Assembly: GCF_029626225.1 (NCBI RefSeq)
Contig: NZ_JARUBP010000001.1
Coordinates: forward strand, 6,448,001 to 6,512,000
DNA: 64,000 nt
DNA from: Asanoa sp. WMMD1127
GTDB lineage: Bacteria > Actinomycetota > Actinomycetes > Mycobacteriales > Micromonosporaceae
Reading direction: 5' to 3'
Shown here: in pieces, positions 53,014-61,360 of the stretch
Layout: each line of letters starts with the position of its first letter
Position numbering within the stretch: the stretch's first letter is position 1
Position numbers and translations under genes: made by a program
The notes under the pieces: model-generated
Told to the model about the DNA's origin: nothing
The model's database searches: none
Seen by the model: only the letters and a program-made list of their open reading frames with translations

Positions 53014-53622
53014 ATGATCGAGCCGACGCGGGAGACACGCGAGACCTACGACCGGATCGCCACGGAGTACGCGCAGCGCAAGGCCGACGTGGACGCACGC
53101 CTGGTGCGCGACCTGAGCGAGCTCGCCGCCGCCGTGCCACCAGGCGGCGTCGTGGTCGACGTGGGGTGCGGGCCGGGGCGGGAGGTCGGACTGCTGCGCG
53201 AGCGCGGGTTCCTGGTGCTCGGGTTGGACCTCTCACTCGGCCAGCTGCGCGCCGGCCGTGTGGGCGGTGTCGCTCAGGCCGACATGCGGACGCTACCCGT
53301 CCGGAATGGATCCGTGGACGCGGTCTGGTGCCAGGCGGCGCTACTCCACCTGCCGCGGCCCGCGGTGCCCGCGGCCCTGGCCGAGTTCGCCCGGGTCGTA
53401 CGCCCCGGTGGCGCGCTGTTCCTGGCCGTTGCGGAGGGCGACGACGCCGACTGGGAAGTCGCCCGCAACTACGGCTCGGACCTGCGGCGCTGGTTCACCT
53501 ACCACCGCGAGCCGGACCTCACGGCGGCGCTGGCGACCGCGGGTTTCACCGTCCACACGGTGCGCCGGGAAACCGCACTCCGCGACTGGATGGCGGTGCA
53601 CGCCCGGCGGGTCAGCGCCTGA
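53014..53622 (+). CDS. Class I SAM-dependent methyltransferase
   Basis: A 202-residue methyltransferase. Motif I is VVVDVGCGPGREVGLL (about residues 46-61), with the acidic strand VLGLDLSLGQL, then ADMRTLPVRNGSVDAVWCQA and LHLPRPAVPAALAEFARVVR. It is compact, with no extra domain; acceptor unknown. The ATG follows TAGCCT by six bases. The 3' end overlaps the convergent DUF4132 gene by 11 bases. Confidence 0.88.
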   Translation: MIEPTRETRETYDRIATEYAQRKADVDARLVRDLSELAAAVPPGGVVVDVGCGPGREVGLLRERGFLVLGLDLSLGQLRAGRVGGVAQADMRTLPVRNGSVDAVWCQAALLHLPRPAVPAALAEFARVVRPGGALFLAVAEGDDADWEVARNYGSDLRRWFTYHREPDLTAALATAGFTVHTVRRETALRDWMAVHARRVSA

Positions 53623-55936
53623 TCTGGCTGAGGATCGTCGCATCCTTGATCGTGCCGTCGGATGCCAGGAGCAGCGCCTTGGAAATGATCACCGACAACG
53701 TCGGGTCGTCGTCGAACGGCAGCGCGACGCGCGCCGGCGCGCGGCCCGGGACGATGCACAGGTACGCGTCGTCCGGCTCCATCAGGACGTTGCCCGAGCC
53801 GAGATGGATCCTGTAGGTCCGCAGGGATCCGCGCACCCGCAGGAAACGGTCGCCCAGCTCGCACCGGCCCGCGATACGCAGCTTCGGCAGCATCCGCGCC
53901 AACGCGTCGCGCCGCACCTCGGCCCGCGCGCTCAGTTCGCCGAATCCCGACTCCCGCCAGTAGGCGAAGAAGCGGTGCTCGCCCCGCTCGGCCCAGGCGT
54001 CGTCGGTGCCGATCGACGCGACACCGACGAAGAGGTCGACGTCGCGCATCGCCTCGGAGAACACCCGCGGCGGCACCTCCGTGAGCGGGATCGCCGTCCA
54101 GCGCCGGCCCTCCCGGCGGGCGAACCGCACGGTCCCCGTGGCGCAGTGCTCGATCGGCGAACCCGCTTCGCCCAGGTCGGCGATCTCGTGCGCCAGCCTG
54201 GCCCGCCAGCCGCCGAAGACCTTCGTCGCCTCGCTCTGGTAACCGCCGCTCCAGCCGCCCAGGAAGGGCGCCTCCCAGCCACGGGCGCGCATCAGGGCGC
54301 TCGCCTGGCGGTAACGCAGGATGTGCGTGGCGAACCGGGCCGAGGCGTCGCCGGCCGTGGCCTCGGCCGGGGTGATCACGTAGGCCTCGCGATAGACCTG
54401 CTTGAACGGCTGCCGCACCCCGCCCGCCGCGATCCGGTCGCGCCAGGCGGCGACCTCGGCACGGTCCGTCGACAATGGATGCCACAGGCGCACCACGCCG
54501 GCGGCGCCGGCGAACGTGCCCGGGTCGAGGGCCGGGACGCCCGCCGTCCACCTCGCGCCGTCGTGGGACACCTCCCACACCAGGCGCTTCGCGTGCGCGG
54601 ACGTCACCGCATGGTCGAGATAGCGGGAGCGCCATTCGGCGAGCGGCCAGACCCGGTCGTGCGCCGACAAGCCCTCCAGGCGCTGGCGTTCGGCGGCCAG
54701 CGTAGCGGCGAGGCGCTTCTGTTCGGCCTTCGCTTCCCGGAACGCCGGCGCGGCGCGCACCGCGGCCGGCACCGTCTTGCGCGGCTCGCCGGCGTGCTCG
54801 TAGCGCAGTCGTGGCCCGTCCGTGGTCAGCTCCAGCACGATCGTCCACCCGTCGTGCGTCCAGGCGCGGCGGCCGTCGGCGTCGAGGCCGTGGTCGTCCA
54901 CCGCGAGCTCCAGCACCTCTCCCTCCTGCCACCCCCGCCGGGCACCGAGGTGGTCCAGGGCCGCCCGGACCCGCGTCGCCAACGCCTTGTTGCGCACGGT
55001 CAGCGACAGCCGGGCCAGTGTCCGGGCGGGCTCGTCGCCGTCGCGTTCGGAAAGGATCCGGCACGCGGCGTGGGCGGTCCTGGGCGCGTGAGGGTAACCG
55101 GTGGCCCAGCGCGGCGCCGCGGCCGCGGCCCGGGCCACCTCACAGATCAGTTCGGTGGCCGACGTCGACGGGTCGAGACAGTGGAGGTAGGTCAGGCCCC
55201 GGAGGAGTTCGTCGGTGTCCGGGTGAAGATCCTGCGGGTCCGCCGCGAAGCGGGCGAGCAGCGCCCGGATCGCTTCGGCGGCCGGCGGTCGCACGGTCGC
55301 CGCGGTGGTCAGCCAGCGCGCGGACGGCTTGGGGTCGACCAGCGTCGCGGCGTGCACGAGGGCGTCGCGGACCCCCGGCGCCGCCAGGACGGGCGCCAGC
55401 GCTGCGCGGGCGCCGGGACCGAAGTCGTCGCCCTGGTGCAGCAGCCGGGTGGGCACCGGGTCGCCCGTCGCGCGGTCGATGGCCGCACCGAACAGCGCGA
55501 CCAGCGGCCGGCGGACCGCCGCCGGAAACCTGCCGTCGAGCAGGTCACCGACCAGCGCCCGCAACGGCGCCACGAGGCCGGCCAGCTCTGCCGGCCCGAG
55601 AGCGGCGGCGATCCGCGCCGGAAGCTGGAACGCCTCGCCGTCGGCCAGGCCGCGCTCGCGCAGCAGCCGGCCGAGGCTCCAGACGAGGTCGGCGCGCGTC
55701 CACTCGATGCCGTTGTCGAGCAGGTCCAGCGCGTCGCCGTGGATGGTGGTCGGTGCGCCGCTGAGGGTCGCGTCGGCGTGCACCCCGAGGGCCGCGCCTC
55801 GGCGCTGCTCGGCCGACCAGGAGTGGAGGTCCGCCCGCGCGGCCGCGGTGTCGTCGTCGGTAACGCGCGAAGTCGCCCGGTAGGCGACCGCGGCCAGCGA
55901 GCCCCAACGGCCGACCAGCTCGACGGGCTTGTTCAC
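53612..55936 (-). CDS. DUF4132 domain protein
   Basis: A 774-residue cytoplasmic protein. The C-terminal half matches DUF4132 proteins (related to E. coli YehI): YLDHAVTSAHAKRLVWEV, PFKQVYREAYVITPAE, THILRYRQASALMRARGW, FGELSARAEVRRDALARMLP and IHLGSGNVLMEPDDAYLCIV. The N-terminal half is helical and repeat-like. No WGR domain is present. The GTG start overlaps the stop of the small upstream gene (GTGA), so the pair is an operon. The biochemical role of the family is unknown. Confidence 0.82.
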   Translation of the reverse strand: MNKPVELVGRWGSLAAVAYRATSRVTDDDTAAARADLHSWSAEQRRGAALGVHADATLSGAPTTIHGDALDLLDNGIEWTRADLVWSLGRLLRERGLADGEAFQLPARIAAALGPAELAGLVAPLRALVGDLLDGRFPAAVRRPLVALFGAAIDRATGDPVPTRLLHQGDDFGPGARAALAPVLAAPGVRDALVHAATLVDPKPSARWLTTAATVRPPAAEAIRALLARFAADPQDLHPDTDELLRGLTYLHCLDPSTSATELICEVARAAAAAPRWATGYPHAPRTAHAACRILSERDGDEPARTLARLSLTVRNKALATRVRAALDHLGARRGWQEGEVLELAVDDHGLDADGRRAWTHDGWTIVLELTTDGPRLRYEHAGEPRKTVPAAVRAAPAFREAKAEQKRLAATLAAERQRLEGLSAHDRVWPLAEWRSRYLDHAVTSAHAKRLVWEVSHDGARWTAGVPALDPGTFAGAAGVVRLWHPLSTDRAEVAAWRDRIAAGGVRQPFKQVYREAYVITPAEATAGDASARFATHILRYRQASALMRARGWEAPFLGGWSGGYQSEATKVFGGWRARLAHEIADLGEAGSPIEHCATGTVRFARREGRRWTAIPLTEVPPRVFSEAMRDVDLFVGVASIGTDDAWAERGEHRFFAYWRESGFGELSARAEVRRDALARMLPKLRIAGRCELGDRFLRVRGSLRTYRIHLGSGNVLMEPDDAYLCIVPGRAPARVALPFDDDPTLSVIISKALLLASDGTIKDATILSQIRR

Positions 55937-56265
55937 CCGCCCACCAAAGGGACCAGGCGCACGAACGCCACCGACGGCTCCGTCCGGAGGTCGATCATCT
56001 CGTCGAGACTTTCGATCTGCCGGTCGCCGACCAGCATGACAAAGCCGTTGCGGTCGAAGGCCCGGCACGCCGCGTCCGCCTGCGCTGCCCAGGGCTCGGT
56101 CGGGTCGGCCGGGACGAGCCCGGTCGCCCGGCGGCGGGCGACCTCGTCGCGGACCCGCAACCGCAGCAACTCGCGCGCGGACATCTCGACCGGGAGGCCG
56201 GGCAGCGACCAGGACTCGATCGCCTGCCCGGTCATCGTCTCGTCGCGCACGACCACGTCCACCAT
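55933..56265 (-). CDS. Small unknown protein paired with the DUF4132 gene
   Basis: A 110-residue cytoplasmic protein (VDVVVRDETMTGQAIESW, LPVEMSARELLRLRVRDEVA, DAACRAFDRNGFVMLVGDRQ, VAFVRLVPLVGG). It is not assigned to a family; the central helix with Arg/Glu suggests a binding partner or ubiquitin-like fold. The start at 56265 has no Shine-Dalgarno; CATGAT six bases before is a weak leaderless -10. The stop overlaps the start of the DUF4132 gene. Divergent from the CE4 gene across 143 bases that include a direct repeat GAGTTTCG (about 56307 and 56328). Confidence 0.7.
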   Translation of the reverse strand: MVDVVVRDETMTGQAIESWSLPGLPVEMSARELLRLRVRDEVARRRATGLVPADPTEPWAAQADAACRAFDRNGFVMLVGDRQIESLDEMIDLRTEPSVAFVRLVPLVGG

Positions 56266-56408
56266 ATGTTGATCATGGCATACGACAGGCCGCCGAAGCG
56301 ATCGGAGAGTTTCGGAAGTCGTTGACGAGTTTCGATGTGTGTGGCGAGACTGCAGCCAGTTGTCCATCGTCGCGGGCCGAGCGGCAGGGATCTGAGGAGG
56401 AGCTCGCC

Positions 56409-57389
56409 ATGTTCGGTGCCCGCTTCGCTGCGCGGTTGGCGGTGGTCGCCGTCGCCGTGGCCGCCGGTGCTGCCGCCGTCGCCACGGCGCCCGCCGCCGC
56501 CGCCACCTGCAACGGTTACGTCGGCCTGACGTTCGACGACGGGCCCACCGGCAGCACGAGCGCACTGTTGAGCGTGCTGCGCGCCAACGGCGTACGCGCG
56601 ACGATGTTCAACACCGGCCAGAACGCGCAGAACAACCGGTCGGCGGCGCAGGCGCAGGTCGCGGCCGGCATGTGGGTCGGCAACCACAGCTGGAACCACG
56701 CGCACCTGACGACGCTGAGCCAGGCGCAGATGCAGTCCGACCTGGCGCAGGCCAACAGCGCGATCCAGTCGGCGACCGGCGTACGCCCGCAGTTGTTCCG
56801 GCCGCCCTACGGCGAGACCAACGGCACGCTGCAGTCCGTCGCCTCGTCGCTCGGCCTGCGGCAGGTGATCTGGGACGTCGACTCGCAGGACTGGAACGGC
56901 GCCAGCACCGCGCAGATCGTCGCCAACGCCGGTCGGCTCCAGGCCGGGCAGGTCATCCTGATGCACGACGGCCCGCAGGCCACCCGCGACGCGATCCCGC
57001 AGATCATGGCCAACCTGACCAGCCGCAACCTGTGCCCCGGCATGCTCTCGCCGAGCACCGGCCGGGCCGTGGCGCCCGACGGCGGCGGTGGCACCACTCC
57101 CCCGCCCGGCGGCGGCTCCTGCACCGCCACGGCGGCGTACCCGAATGTCTGGGGTGACCGCTACAACACCTCGGTGACGGTCAGCGGCGCCGGCGCGTGG
57201 ACCGTGGTGGTCGCCGTCACGGCGCCGCAGCGGATCGTGACCACGTGGAGCGGCGCGGCGAGCCGGGACGGCAGCGGCACCGTGCTGACGATGCGGTCCA
57301 ACGGCAGTGGCAACACGTTCGGCTTCACGACGATGTTCAACGGCAACAGCGGCGGCCGGGCCCAGATCCGGTCGTGCGCCGCGGGCTGA
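56409..57389 (+). CDS. Secreted CE4 polysaccharide deacetylase with CBM2-type domain
   Basis: A 326-residue exported enzyme removing acetyl groups from xylan or chitin-type polymers. After a signal peptide (1-33) the NodB domain shows all CE4 motifs: TFDDGP (41-46, D43-D44), NHSWNH (92-97), RPPYGE, DVDSQDW and ILMHDG. A Gly/Pro linker (GGGGTTPPPGGG) leads to a CBM2-like module (CTATAAYPNVWGDRYNTSV to the final C). That domain order is common in actinomycete acetyl xylan esterases. GGAGGAG lies about eight bases before the ATG. Confidence 0.93.
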   Translation: MFGARFAARLAVVAVAVAAGAAAVATAPAAAATCNGYVGLTFDDGPTGSTSALLSVLRANGVRATMFNTGQNAQNNRSAAQAQVAAGMWVGNHSWNHAHLTTLSQAQMQSDLAQANSAIQSATGVRPQLFRPPYGETNGTLQSVASSLGLRQVIWDVDSQDWNGASTAQIVANAGRLQAGQVILMHDGPQATRDAIPQIMANLTSRNLCPGMLSPSTGRAVAPDGGGGTTPPPGGGSCTATAAYPNVWGDRYNTSVTVSGAGAWTVVVAVTAPQRIVTTWSGAASRDGSGTVLTMRSNGSGNTFGFTTMFNGNSGGRAQIRSCAAG

Positions 57390-57408
57390 CGGTCAGCTCG
57401 GCACACGC

Positions 57409-58212
57409 TCAGACGGCGAGCGCCGCCCGCGCGGGGACGGGGCCGGCGGTCAGGGCCGGGTCGGTCAGCACCGGGTGCTCCGCCCGGGCCAGCGCGAGCA
57501 CCTCCGGGTCGAGCCGGCCGACCGCGAGGGCCGGGTCGGTCGGGCCGGCGTCGGTCAGCAGGGTGCCGTCGGGATTCCAGATCGCGCTGCCACCGGCCGG
57601 GCCCGGATAGTCCGCCAGCACGGCGTACATCGTGTTGTCGAGCGCCCTGGCCGGCAGCTGGGTGGCGCGCCGGACGGCGCTCAGGCCGGGGCCGAAGAAC
57701 GCGCCGACGACGTACGCGTGGCAGTCGTCGAGGGCGGCGGCGCGCGCGTGTTCCGGGAAGCCGGTGTCGGCGCAGATGCCGAGACCCAGGCGCCAGCCGT
57801 CGAGCTCGACGGTGCACCCGCCGGCGCCGGCCGAGACGCCGGCGACCCGCTCCGTCGCGGTCGGACACTGCTTGTCGTAGCGACCGGCGACACTGCCGGA
57901 GCGGTCCACCACCAGGGCCGAGATGTACGCGAGCCCGTCGGCCACCACCGGCGCGCCCACCACCGCCGCCGTGCCGGTCTCCGCGCACGCCTTGGCCAAC
58001 GGCTCGAGGGCGTCCGGCACGGCGGCGGCGTGCGCGCGGATGCCGGCCAGCTCGTAGCCGGTCAGGAACAGCTCCGGCAGCACCAGCAGCGCCGCCCCGG
58101 CGTCGGCGGCCCGGCGGACCAGGTCGGCGGCGGTCGCCACGGTGGCCGGCACGTCGAGCGACACGGACCGCGCCTGGCCGGCGGCGACGGTGAGCGGTTC
58201 GGGCGGCAGCAT
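57409..58212 (-). CDS. Carbon-nitrogen hydrolase (nitrilase superfamily)
   Basis: A 267-residue amidase-like protein with the catalytic triad visible: Glu in LLVLPELFLTGYE (E47), Lys in GRYDKQCP (K114) and Cys in LGLGICADTGFPE (C147). A second Glu (PE after the Cys) supports catalysis. Many members hydrolyse small amides; substrate unknown. The ATG at 58212 follows TAGGCT by six bases; the GTG one codon earlier (58215) is possible. It converges closely on the CE4 gene (19 bases between stops). Confidence 0.88.
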   Translation of the reverse strand: MLPPEPLTVAAGQARSVSLDVPATVATAADLVRRAADAGAALLVLPELFLTGYELAGIRAHAAAVPDALEPLAKACAETGTAAVVGAPVVADGLAYISALVVDRSGSVAGRYDKQCPTATERVAGVSAGAGGCTVELDGWRLGLGICADTGFPEHARAAALDDCHAYVVGAFFGPGLSAVRRATQLPARALDNTMYAVLADYPGPAGGSAIWNPDGTLLTDAGPTDPALAVGRLDPEVLALARAEHPVLTDPALTAGPVPARAALAV

Positions 58213-58218
58213 CACCGC

Positions 58219-58224
58219 AGCCTA
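58219..58224 (-). promoter_or_regulatory. -10 element TAGGCT of a leaderless promoter
   Basis: Read on the minus strand, TAGGCT is followed by six bases and the ATG at 58212. The divergent intergenic region beyond it holds an AT-rich GAAAC-TTACTTAC-GAAAC direct repeat (58230-58247). Confidence 0.5.
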
Positions 58225-58296
58225 GCGGTGAAACTTACTTACGAAACGAGCGTACGGCGTGGCAGGTATTGACGCGGCTTACATCGATGGAGGAAG

Positions 58297-60258
58297 GTGA
58301 CCCGAGGCATGCCCCCGGGAGGCACCGTGCGACGAATCCTCAGCTGTCTGTCCGCCGCGACGCTCACGCTCGCGGGACTCACCCTCGTCTCGGGGCCGGC
58401 GAGCGCCGCCCCGACCAGCCGCCAACAGGTCTACGCCGACGCCGCCGCCGAGTTCGGCGTGCCGGAGAGCGTCCTGCTCGGCGTGTCCTACCTGGAGTCC
58501 CGGTGGGACCGCAACGCCGGCAAGCCGAGCACCAGCGGCGGGTTCGGTCCGATGCACCTGACCGACGCCGCCAACGTGCGCGCCGTCAGCCATCACGACA
58601 GCGGGACCGAGGACCCGCGCGGCGACGACAGCCGGCCGTTGACGGTGCGCGCGGCCACCCCCGCGGCACCTTTGGCCGCGTCGCTGCAGACGATCGACGC
58701 GGCGGCCGCACTGACCGGCGCGCCCAAGGAGGCGCTGCGCACCGACGCCACGGCCAACATCCGCGGTGGCGCGGCGCTGCTCGGCTCCTACCAGAAGGCG
58801 CTCGGCGCGCCGACGGGCGCCGGCAGCGACCCGGCGGCCTGGTACGGCGCGGTGGCCCGCTACTCCGGCGCCGACACGACCGACGCGGCGACGGCGTTCG
58901 CGGACGAGGTCTACGCGACCATCGAGTCGGGCGCCGCGCGCACGACCGACGACGGCCAGGCGGTCCGGCTCGAGGGGCGGTCGGTGGCGCCCCAGCGGGC
59001 CCAGGCGAACCGGCTCGGCCTGCGCGCCGCGCCCCGGGCCGACGGCGTCGAATGCCCGGTCACGGTGTCGTGCGAGTGGATCCCGGCGCCCTACGAGGCG
59101 TTCGGCGACGGCGACTACGGCAACCACGACCTGTCGGACCGGCCGGCCCGGCAGAAGATCGAATACATCATCATCCACGACACCGAGGGCTCGTACGCCA
59201 CGACGTTGAACCTGGTCCAGGACCCGACGTACGTGAGCTGGCACTACACGCTGCGCTCGGTCGACGGCCACATCGCGCAGCACGTGAAGACCAAGGACGT
59301 CGCCTGGCACGCGGGCAACTGGGACGTCAACGCCCGCTCGGTGGGCCTGGAGCACGAGGGCTTCGCGGCCGACGGCGCGTGGTACACCGAGGCGCTCTAC
59401 CGCTCGTCGGCCAAGCTGGTGCGCTACCTCGCGCACCGTTTCGGCATCCCGCTGAACCGCCAGCACGTCCTGGGCCACGACAACGTCCCCGGCACCACGG
59501 CGGCGACGGTCCGCGGCATGCACTGGGACCCGGGTCCGTACTGGGACTGGTCGCACTACTTCGACCTGCTGGGCGCGCCGTTCTGGTCGACCGGCACCGC
59601 GCTGACCGGCCTGGTGCAGATCGATCCGTCCTATGTCGACAACCAGCCGGCGTTCACGGGCTGCGTCACCGCCGGGGTGCCGTGCGCGCCGCACGGCTCG
59701 TCGTCGGTGGTCCTGCACACCGCGCCGTCGTTCGACGCGCCACTGGTGACCGACCTGGGCCTGCACCCGGACGGCGCACCGTCCACGATGCACATCTCCG
59801 ACCACGGCGCCCGCGCGTCGGCGGGCCAGACCTACGCGCTGGCCGGCCGCTCGGGCGACTGGACGGCCATCTGGTACCTGGGCCAGAAGGGCTGGTTCCA
59901 CAACCCACGCTCGGCGCCGACCGCGAACTGGCAGATCGGCCTGGTCGCGGTGCCGAAGAAGGACAAGGCCACGATCCCGGTGTACGGCCGCGCGTATCCG
60001 GAAGCGGAGGCGTATCCGGCCGGCGTGCCGGTCCAGGCGATCTCGCCGCTGCAGTACACGCTGTCGGCGGGCCAGCGCTACGCGGTGGGCGCGGTGCTGC
60101 CGGGCCAGTACTACCGCGCGACCACCTTCGCGGGCACCTCACCGGGCGACTGGACGGTCATCCAGGGCGACAAGACCTACGTCGAGATCCAGTTCGGCCA
60201 CCGGGTGGCCTTCGTCGACAAGGCGGACGTGGACCTGCGCCTCTCCATCGGAAGCTGA
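58297..60258 (+). CDS. Secreted two-domain peptidoglycan hydrolase: lytic-transglycosylase-like plus amidase_2
   Basis: A 653-residue exported protein. After the signal (to about residue 37, GPASAAP) comes a lysozyme-like domain with a likely catalytic Glu in GVSYLESRWD and GGFGPMHLTD. From about 285 an N-acetylmuramoyl-L-alanine amidase (PGRP/amidase_2) domain follows: IIIHDTEGS, WHYTLRSVDGHIAQHV, VGLEHEGF and GHDNVPGT carry the zinc and catalytic residues. The last 200 residues hold SH3-like repeats (HTAPSFDAPLVTDLG, IPVYGRAYPE). GTG 58297 or ATG 58309 could start it; GGAGGAAGG lies upstream of both. A strong terminator follows. Confidence 0.88.
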   Translation: MTRGMPPGGTVRRILSCLSAATLTLAGLTLVSGPASAAPTSRQQVYADAAAEFGVPESVLLGVSYLESRWDRNAGKPSTSGGFGPMHLTDAANVRAVSHHDSGTEDPRGDDSRPLTVRAATPAAPLAASLQTIDAAAALTGAPKEALRTDATANIRGGAALLGSYQKALGAPTGAGSDPAAWYGAVARYSGADTTDAATAFADEVYATIESGAARTTDDGQAVRLEGRSVAPQRAQANRLGLRAAPRADGVECPVTVSCEWIPAPYEAFGDGDYGNHDLSDRPARQKIEYIIIHDTEGSYATTLNLVQDPTYVSWHYTLRSVDGHIAQHVKTKDVAWHAGNWDVNARSVGLEHEGFAADGAWYTEALYRSSAKLVRYLAHRFGIPLNRQHVLGHDNVPGTTAATVRGMHWDPGPYWDWSHYFDLLGAPFWSTGTALTGLVQIDPSYVDNQPAFTGCVTAGVPCAPHGSSSVVLHTAPSFDAPLVTDLGLHPDGAPSTMHISDHGARASAGQTYALAGRSGDWTAIWYLGQKGWFHNPRSAPTANWQIGLVAVPKKDKATIPVYGRAYPEAEAYPAGVPVQAISPLQYTLSAGQRYAVGAVLPGQYYRATTFAGTSPGDWTVIQGDKTYVEIQFGHRVAFVDKADVDLRLSIGS

Positions 60259-60275
60259 CCGCCCGATCCAGCCGC

Positions 60276-60307
60276 GGCCGCCCAGGACATCGGGGTCCCG
60301 GGCGGCC
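60276..60307 (+). terminator. Intrinsic terminator after the amidase gene
   Basis: A 13-bp stem with one mismatch (GGCCGCCCAGGAC), a six-base loop, and TTTT six bases after the stem. Confidence 0.85.
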
Positions 60308-60383
60308 CCGGCTTTTCAAGCCCGGCGGCGTTCCCGACGGCGGGGAGCTGGGGCCGATGAGCGAGTGGCGATGAGCCCTGACG

Positions 60384-61283
60384 TCAGCGGAGGCGGCCGA
60401 GCATCGCGTCGATCGCGTCCGTCGTCAGTGGACGCTCCAGCATCGCGGTGAGGCGGGCGGCCGACCGATCGCGGGTCTCGGCTGACTCGGCCGGGTCCAG
60501 CGACCGGCGGGCGTAGAGCTCGAACAGGTGGCCCTGCACCGCGATCGCCATCGAGAAGTCTTCCGGCCGCGGTGGCGGGCCGCCGTATGCCGCCAGCGCG
60601 GCCGGCGCGTCGTCGCCCACCTCCCACAGCAGCGCGGCCAGCTCCCGGCGGGGCTCGGCCGGGCCGCTGTTCTCCCAGTCCAGCACCACCAGCGGGCCCG
60701 CCGTCGTGTGGCGGATGTTCTCGGCGTTGACGTCGCGGTGACACGTCCGCACCTGCGCCGGGTTTGGTGGGCGGACCAGGGCCTCGACCCCGACCAGCTC
60801 CGCCAGTCGTGCCGCCATCGCCGGCAAGGCGGCGGCAACGGCCGACCAGCGCTCCCGGCCCAGCGGCGCCGCGAACCAGTCGCCCACCGGGCCGGCGGCC
60901 CGGTGCGGCACACGATGCAGGCGGGCCAGCAGGGCGCCCAGGTCCGCGGCCGACGGGTCCGGGGCGGCCGGATCCAGGTCGACCCACTCGTAGACCCGCC
61001 ACACGGCATCGGCCCCACGGACCGTGACCTGCCCGTCGGTGGTCAAGACGGGCCGCGGCAGTGGCAAGCCCGCCGCCGCGGCCGCCAGCTGGAACGAGAC
61101 GTCGGCGGCCGCGTCGGACTCGGCCACCGGGACCAGCGCCTCCTTGACCGCCCACACTCCGCGCGTCGTCGCCAGCCGCCAGATGCGGCCCAGCTCGCCG
61201 CGGGCCGCGTAAGCGGGCAAGCCGACCGCCGAGCCCAGCCCGTAACGCGTGGTGACCATGGCCACGACCTCGGCAGACATCAT
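60384..61283 (-). CDS. APH-fold phosphotransferase of unknown substrate
   Basis: A 299-residue kinase-like protein. The catalytic loop is TCHRDVNAENIR (about 185-196) and the metal site VVLDWENSGPA; an N-terminal nucleotide-binding lobe is recognisable (IWRLATTRGVWAVKEALVP). HRD with a Trp-rich lobe suggests the broad APH/choline-kinase group, not a specific resistance enzyme. ATGs at 61283 and 61280 are both possible; GACACT six bases upstream is a weak leaderless -10. Divergent from an APC permease; the shared region holds direct repeats that may bind a regulator of both. Confidence 0.82.
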   Translation of the reverse strand: MMSAEVVAMVTTRYGLGSAVGLPAYAARGELGRIWRLATTRGVWAVKEALVPVAESDAAADVSFQLAAAAAGLPLPRPVLTTDGQVTVRGADAVWRVYEWVDLDPAAPDPSAADLGALLARLHRVPHRAAGPVGDWFAAPLGRERWSAVAAALPAMAARLAELVGVEALVRPPNPAQVRTCHRDVNAENIRHTTAGPLVVLDWENSGPAEPRRELAALLWEVGDDAPAALAAYGGPPPRPEDFSMAIAVQGHLFELYARRSLDPAESAETRDRSAARLTAMLERPLTTDAIDAMLGRLR

Positions 61284-61285
61284 TC

Positions 61286-61346
61286 GATCAGTGTCCTTGA
61301 CGCGGGGCGCGAAGGCGATCAATATCCACTCGATCGATGTCCACTC
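61286..61346. repeat. Three related direct repeats in a divergent promoter region
   Basis: GATCAATATCCACTC (61317-61331) is directly followed by GATCGATGTCCACTC (61332-61346), 13 of 15 identical; a shorter relative GATCAGTGTCC starts at 61286. They fill the gap between the kinase-like and APC permease genes and may be an operator array. Confidence 0.5.
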
Positions 61347-61360
61347 TGGAGGCGCATGCC

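Noticed and set aside
23263-58290. CATCGATGG upstream of three exported enzymes (23263-23271, 33520-33528, 58282-58290)
   Set aside because: Only nine bases, at different distances from the genes, and not part of a larger shared motif; chance cannot be excluded.
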